From JACMQW01 sp964536965 (GTDB lineage: Bacteria; Bdellovibrionota; UBA1018), in NCBI GenBank assembly GCA_964536965.1, contig CAZIAL010000012.1:1-64000 (forward strand): a stretch of DNA of 64,000 nt, in the 5' to 3' direction. Each line of letters begins with the position of its first letter. Position 1 is the first letter of the stretch. Positions 63,076 to 64,000 of this stretch are shown here, piece by piece. A program made the translations under genes and the position numbers. Under the pieces are notes generated by a model that made no database searches, was not told where the DNA came from, and saw only the letters and a program-made list of their open reading frames with translations.

Positions 63076-63763
63076 TTCGGCACTCCGCAACGAACTCGGC
63101 GATAGGTTCCGCTTCCTCGATTCGGGCTTTTTCCTCCTCGGCATTCCAGTTTGCGGACGCCAAGGTTTCTCGCGCTTTTTCAGCGAAAAATTGCAGCTGG
63201 GTCTTTGCGCGCGGGGGGATCTTGTCTTTCGCCACGTTCGGGTAAATTCGCAGGACTTCCAGCGCGATTCGGAGCTCTTGCAGTGATCTGTTCAATAGAA
63301 AAGGATTGCTTCCGATCTGCGAGAACACGCGGTCGAAGTGAATTACTTGGGTTGCCGCTTGTTCGATGAGGGCGGCGTGAAAGGCATGGTGGAGACGAGG
63401 ATCGTCGAGAAAGGAGAGGGCTTTAACGAAGACTTCTTCGAAAGGGGGCGAGGATTTGGTGATGCCCTTCGGTTTCGCGAGTAAGGTCGCGCCGAAGCGC
63501 ACGAGCTGATGGATAATCTCTTTCGAGCCGCTTGCGTCGATTTCGTCCAGGCCGCTGAAAAATTCAGCGACTGGAACTCCGAGACGGCGCGAGAGGGTGG
63601 CCACGTCCGCGGCGGATAAGACTCCCTTGCCGTTTTCGATGTAAGAAACCTTCGCCTGGGAGACTCCCAGAATTTCCGCAAGTTGGGTGGTCGAGAGGCC
63701 TTTCTGTTCTCGAATCCGGCGGAGGTTTTGGATGACGGTCTTCTTATAGAGGTCAGTTTCCAT
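63068..63763 (-). CDS. XRE-family regulator with long C-terminal domain
   Basis: The 231-residue protein has an N-terminal helix-turn-helix of the Xre/Cro type (residues about 10-65: IREQKGLSTTQLAEILGVSQ, then AKVSYIENGKGVLSAADVATL). The remaining 165 residues are helical without a named domain (HQLVRFGATLLAKPKG, LSFLDDPRLHHAFHAAL) and may bind the downstream protein, as antitoxins do. It is first in a four-gene operon and faces an AT-rich repeated region at 63772-63810 that is probably its own operator. Confidence 0.9.
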   Translation of the reverse strand: METDLYKKTVIQNLRRIREQKGLSTTQLAEILGVSQAKVSYIENGKGVLSAADVATLSRRLGVPVAEFFSGLDEIDASGSKEIIHQLVRFGATLLAKPKGITKSSPPFEEVFVKALSFLDDPRLHHAFHAALIEQAATQVIHFDRVFSQIGSNPFLLNRSLQELRIALEVLRIYPNVAKDKIPPRAKTQLQFFAEKARETLASANWNAEEEKARIEEAEPIAEFVAECRNA

Positions 63764-63771
63764 ACATCCAC

Positions 63772-63810
63772 TATACAGTAATGTATAAAAATGTACAAAA
63801 ATGTATAATA
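63772..63810. promoter_or_regulatory. Operator-like AT-rich repeats upstream of the XRE gene
   Basis: Three tandem 10-bp units, atgtataaaa, atgtacaaaa and atgtataata (63781-63810), are joined to an inverted repeat tatac-n6-gtata (63772-63787). This is much more AT-rich than the surroundings and sits 9-47 bases before the XRE start. It likely combines the promoter with binding sites for autoregulation. Confidence 0.55.
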
Positions 63811-63861
63811 TTTGGTAACCTTCCGTAATTATATCGCTTTTTAGTCTATTTTTGCGTGGAT

Positions 63862-63999
63862 CTATTCAAAGCATCTATCAAATTCAGCCAGTAGTTCCCG
63901 ATACCGATCGCCGTCGAGGTCCGCGGAGACCCGTTGGATAAGGGGGCGAGCGAAGTGTTCGCTCGATTCACCTTCAAAGTCAGACGATGTATTTCCTGA
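63862..63999 (-). CDS. Partial gene, C-terminal end only
   Basis: On the minus strand a frame enters from beyond the window and reads 45 residues ending IQRVSADLDGDRYRELLAEF plus DRCFE before a TAG (63862-63864). It looks like an ordinary soluble C-terminus with acidic helices and lies 98 bases upstream of the XRE gene on the same strand, so it may belong to the same locus. I cannot name it from this fragment. Confidence 0.5.
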   Translation of the reverse strand, partial: SGNTSSDFEGESSEHFARPLIQRVSADLDGDRYRELLAEFDRCFE

Positions 64000-64000
64000 G

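Overview
The window is a GC-rich stretch of chromosome from a Gram-negative bacterium. Evidence for an outer membrane and periplasm: lipoprotein signals, a TolC-type channel, an MscS channel, MepA and a cbb3 oxidase. A CcoN-CcoO fusion with a single-heme CcoP is something I associate with Bdellovibrionota-like and some other non-classical proteobacterial lineages. I cannot place the organism more precisely from sequence alone. A run of 10 Ns inside katG shows this is a draft assembly, so single-base lesions (the frameshift at about 190-201, the amber codon at 57400) could be errors. I see no rRNA, tRNA, CRISPR array, integrase or transposase.

Layout. 1-560: 3' end of a frameshifted heme-oxygenase-like gene. 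0.6-8.5 kb: secreted subtilisin, two tandem-domain universal stress proteins plus a CBS protein, a selD-selU pair for 2-selenouridine in tRNA, and an atypical SDR. 8.5-18.7 kb: small acidic protein, unknown protein, REC-PAS-PAS-histidine kinase, a decayed response regulator, a PLA2-like secreted protein, an NPP-type phosphodiesterase lipoprotein, an SLC13 permease, MscS, a DOMON-like protein and MepA. 18.8-26.5 kb: SWIM/SNF2 helicase, an exported KatG with an OxyR-like site upstream, a lipoprotein with a papain-like Cys/His pattern, and a DUF4010 membrane protein.

26.7-42.3 kb is an energy and signalling block: beta-CASP MBL hydrolase and PAS kinase; a probable sigma-54 promoter ahead of a periplasmic CxxCH protein; a small eRF1-like protein; an NtrC-type regulator with its PAS kinase; a DUF1275 protein; then ccoI-ccoS-ccoNO-ccoQ-ccoP-ccoG-TauE/SafE, almost all overlapping. 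42.2-47 kb: DCC thioredoxin-like protein, a photolyase of the FeS-BCP family lacking the cluster ligands, a COQ7-like di-iron protein, a DUF2141 protein and a periplasmic guanidine-modifying-enzyme-like protein.

47.1-49.9 kb is a less GC-rich cassette with a cytosine-5 methyltransferase and a PD-(D/E)XK endonuclease, bounded by 31-bp direct repeats with one mismatch. 49.9-51.9 kb: Hsp20, a second CBS protein, a small membrane protein. 52.0-59.8 kb looks like a reactive-sulfur unit: sulfide:quinone oxidoreductase, SqrR/BigR-type repressor with its two cysteines 66 residues apart, TolC and RND efflux genes (the RND gene broken by TAG), DUF2892, a methyltransferase and thioredoxin 2. 60.2-64 kb: a metallophosphoesterase, then a compact minus-strand operon XRE - nucleotidyltransferase - HNH nuclease - DUF6933 with an AT-rich repeated operator-like region. 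This operon is the best candidate in the window for an undescribed defence or toxin-antitoxin system.
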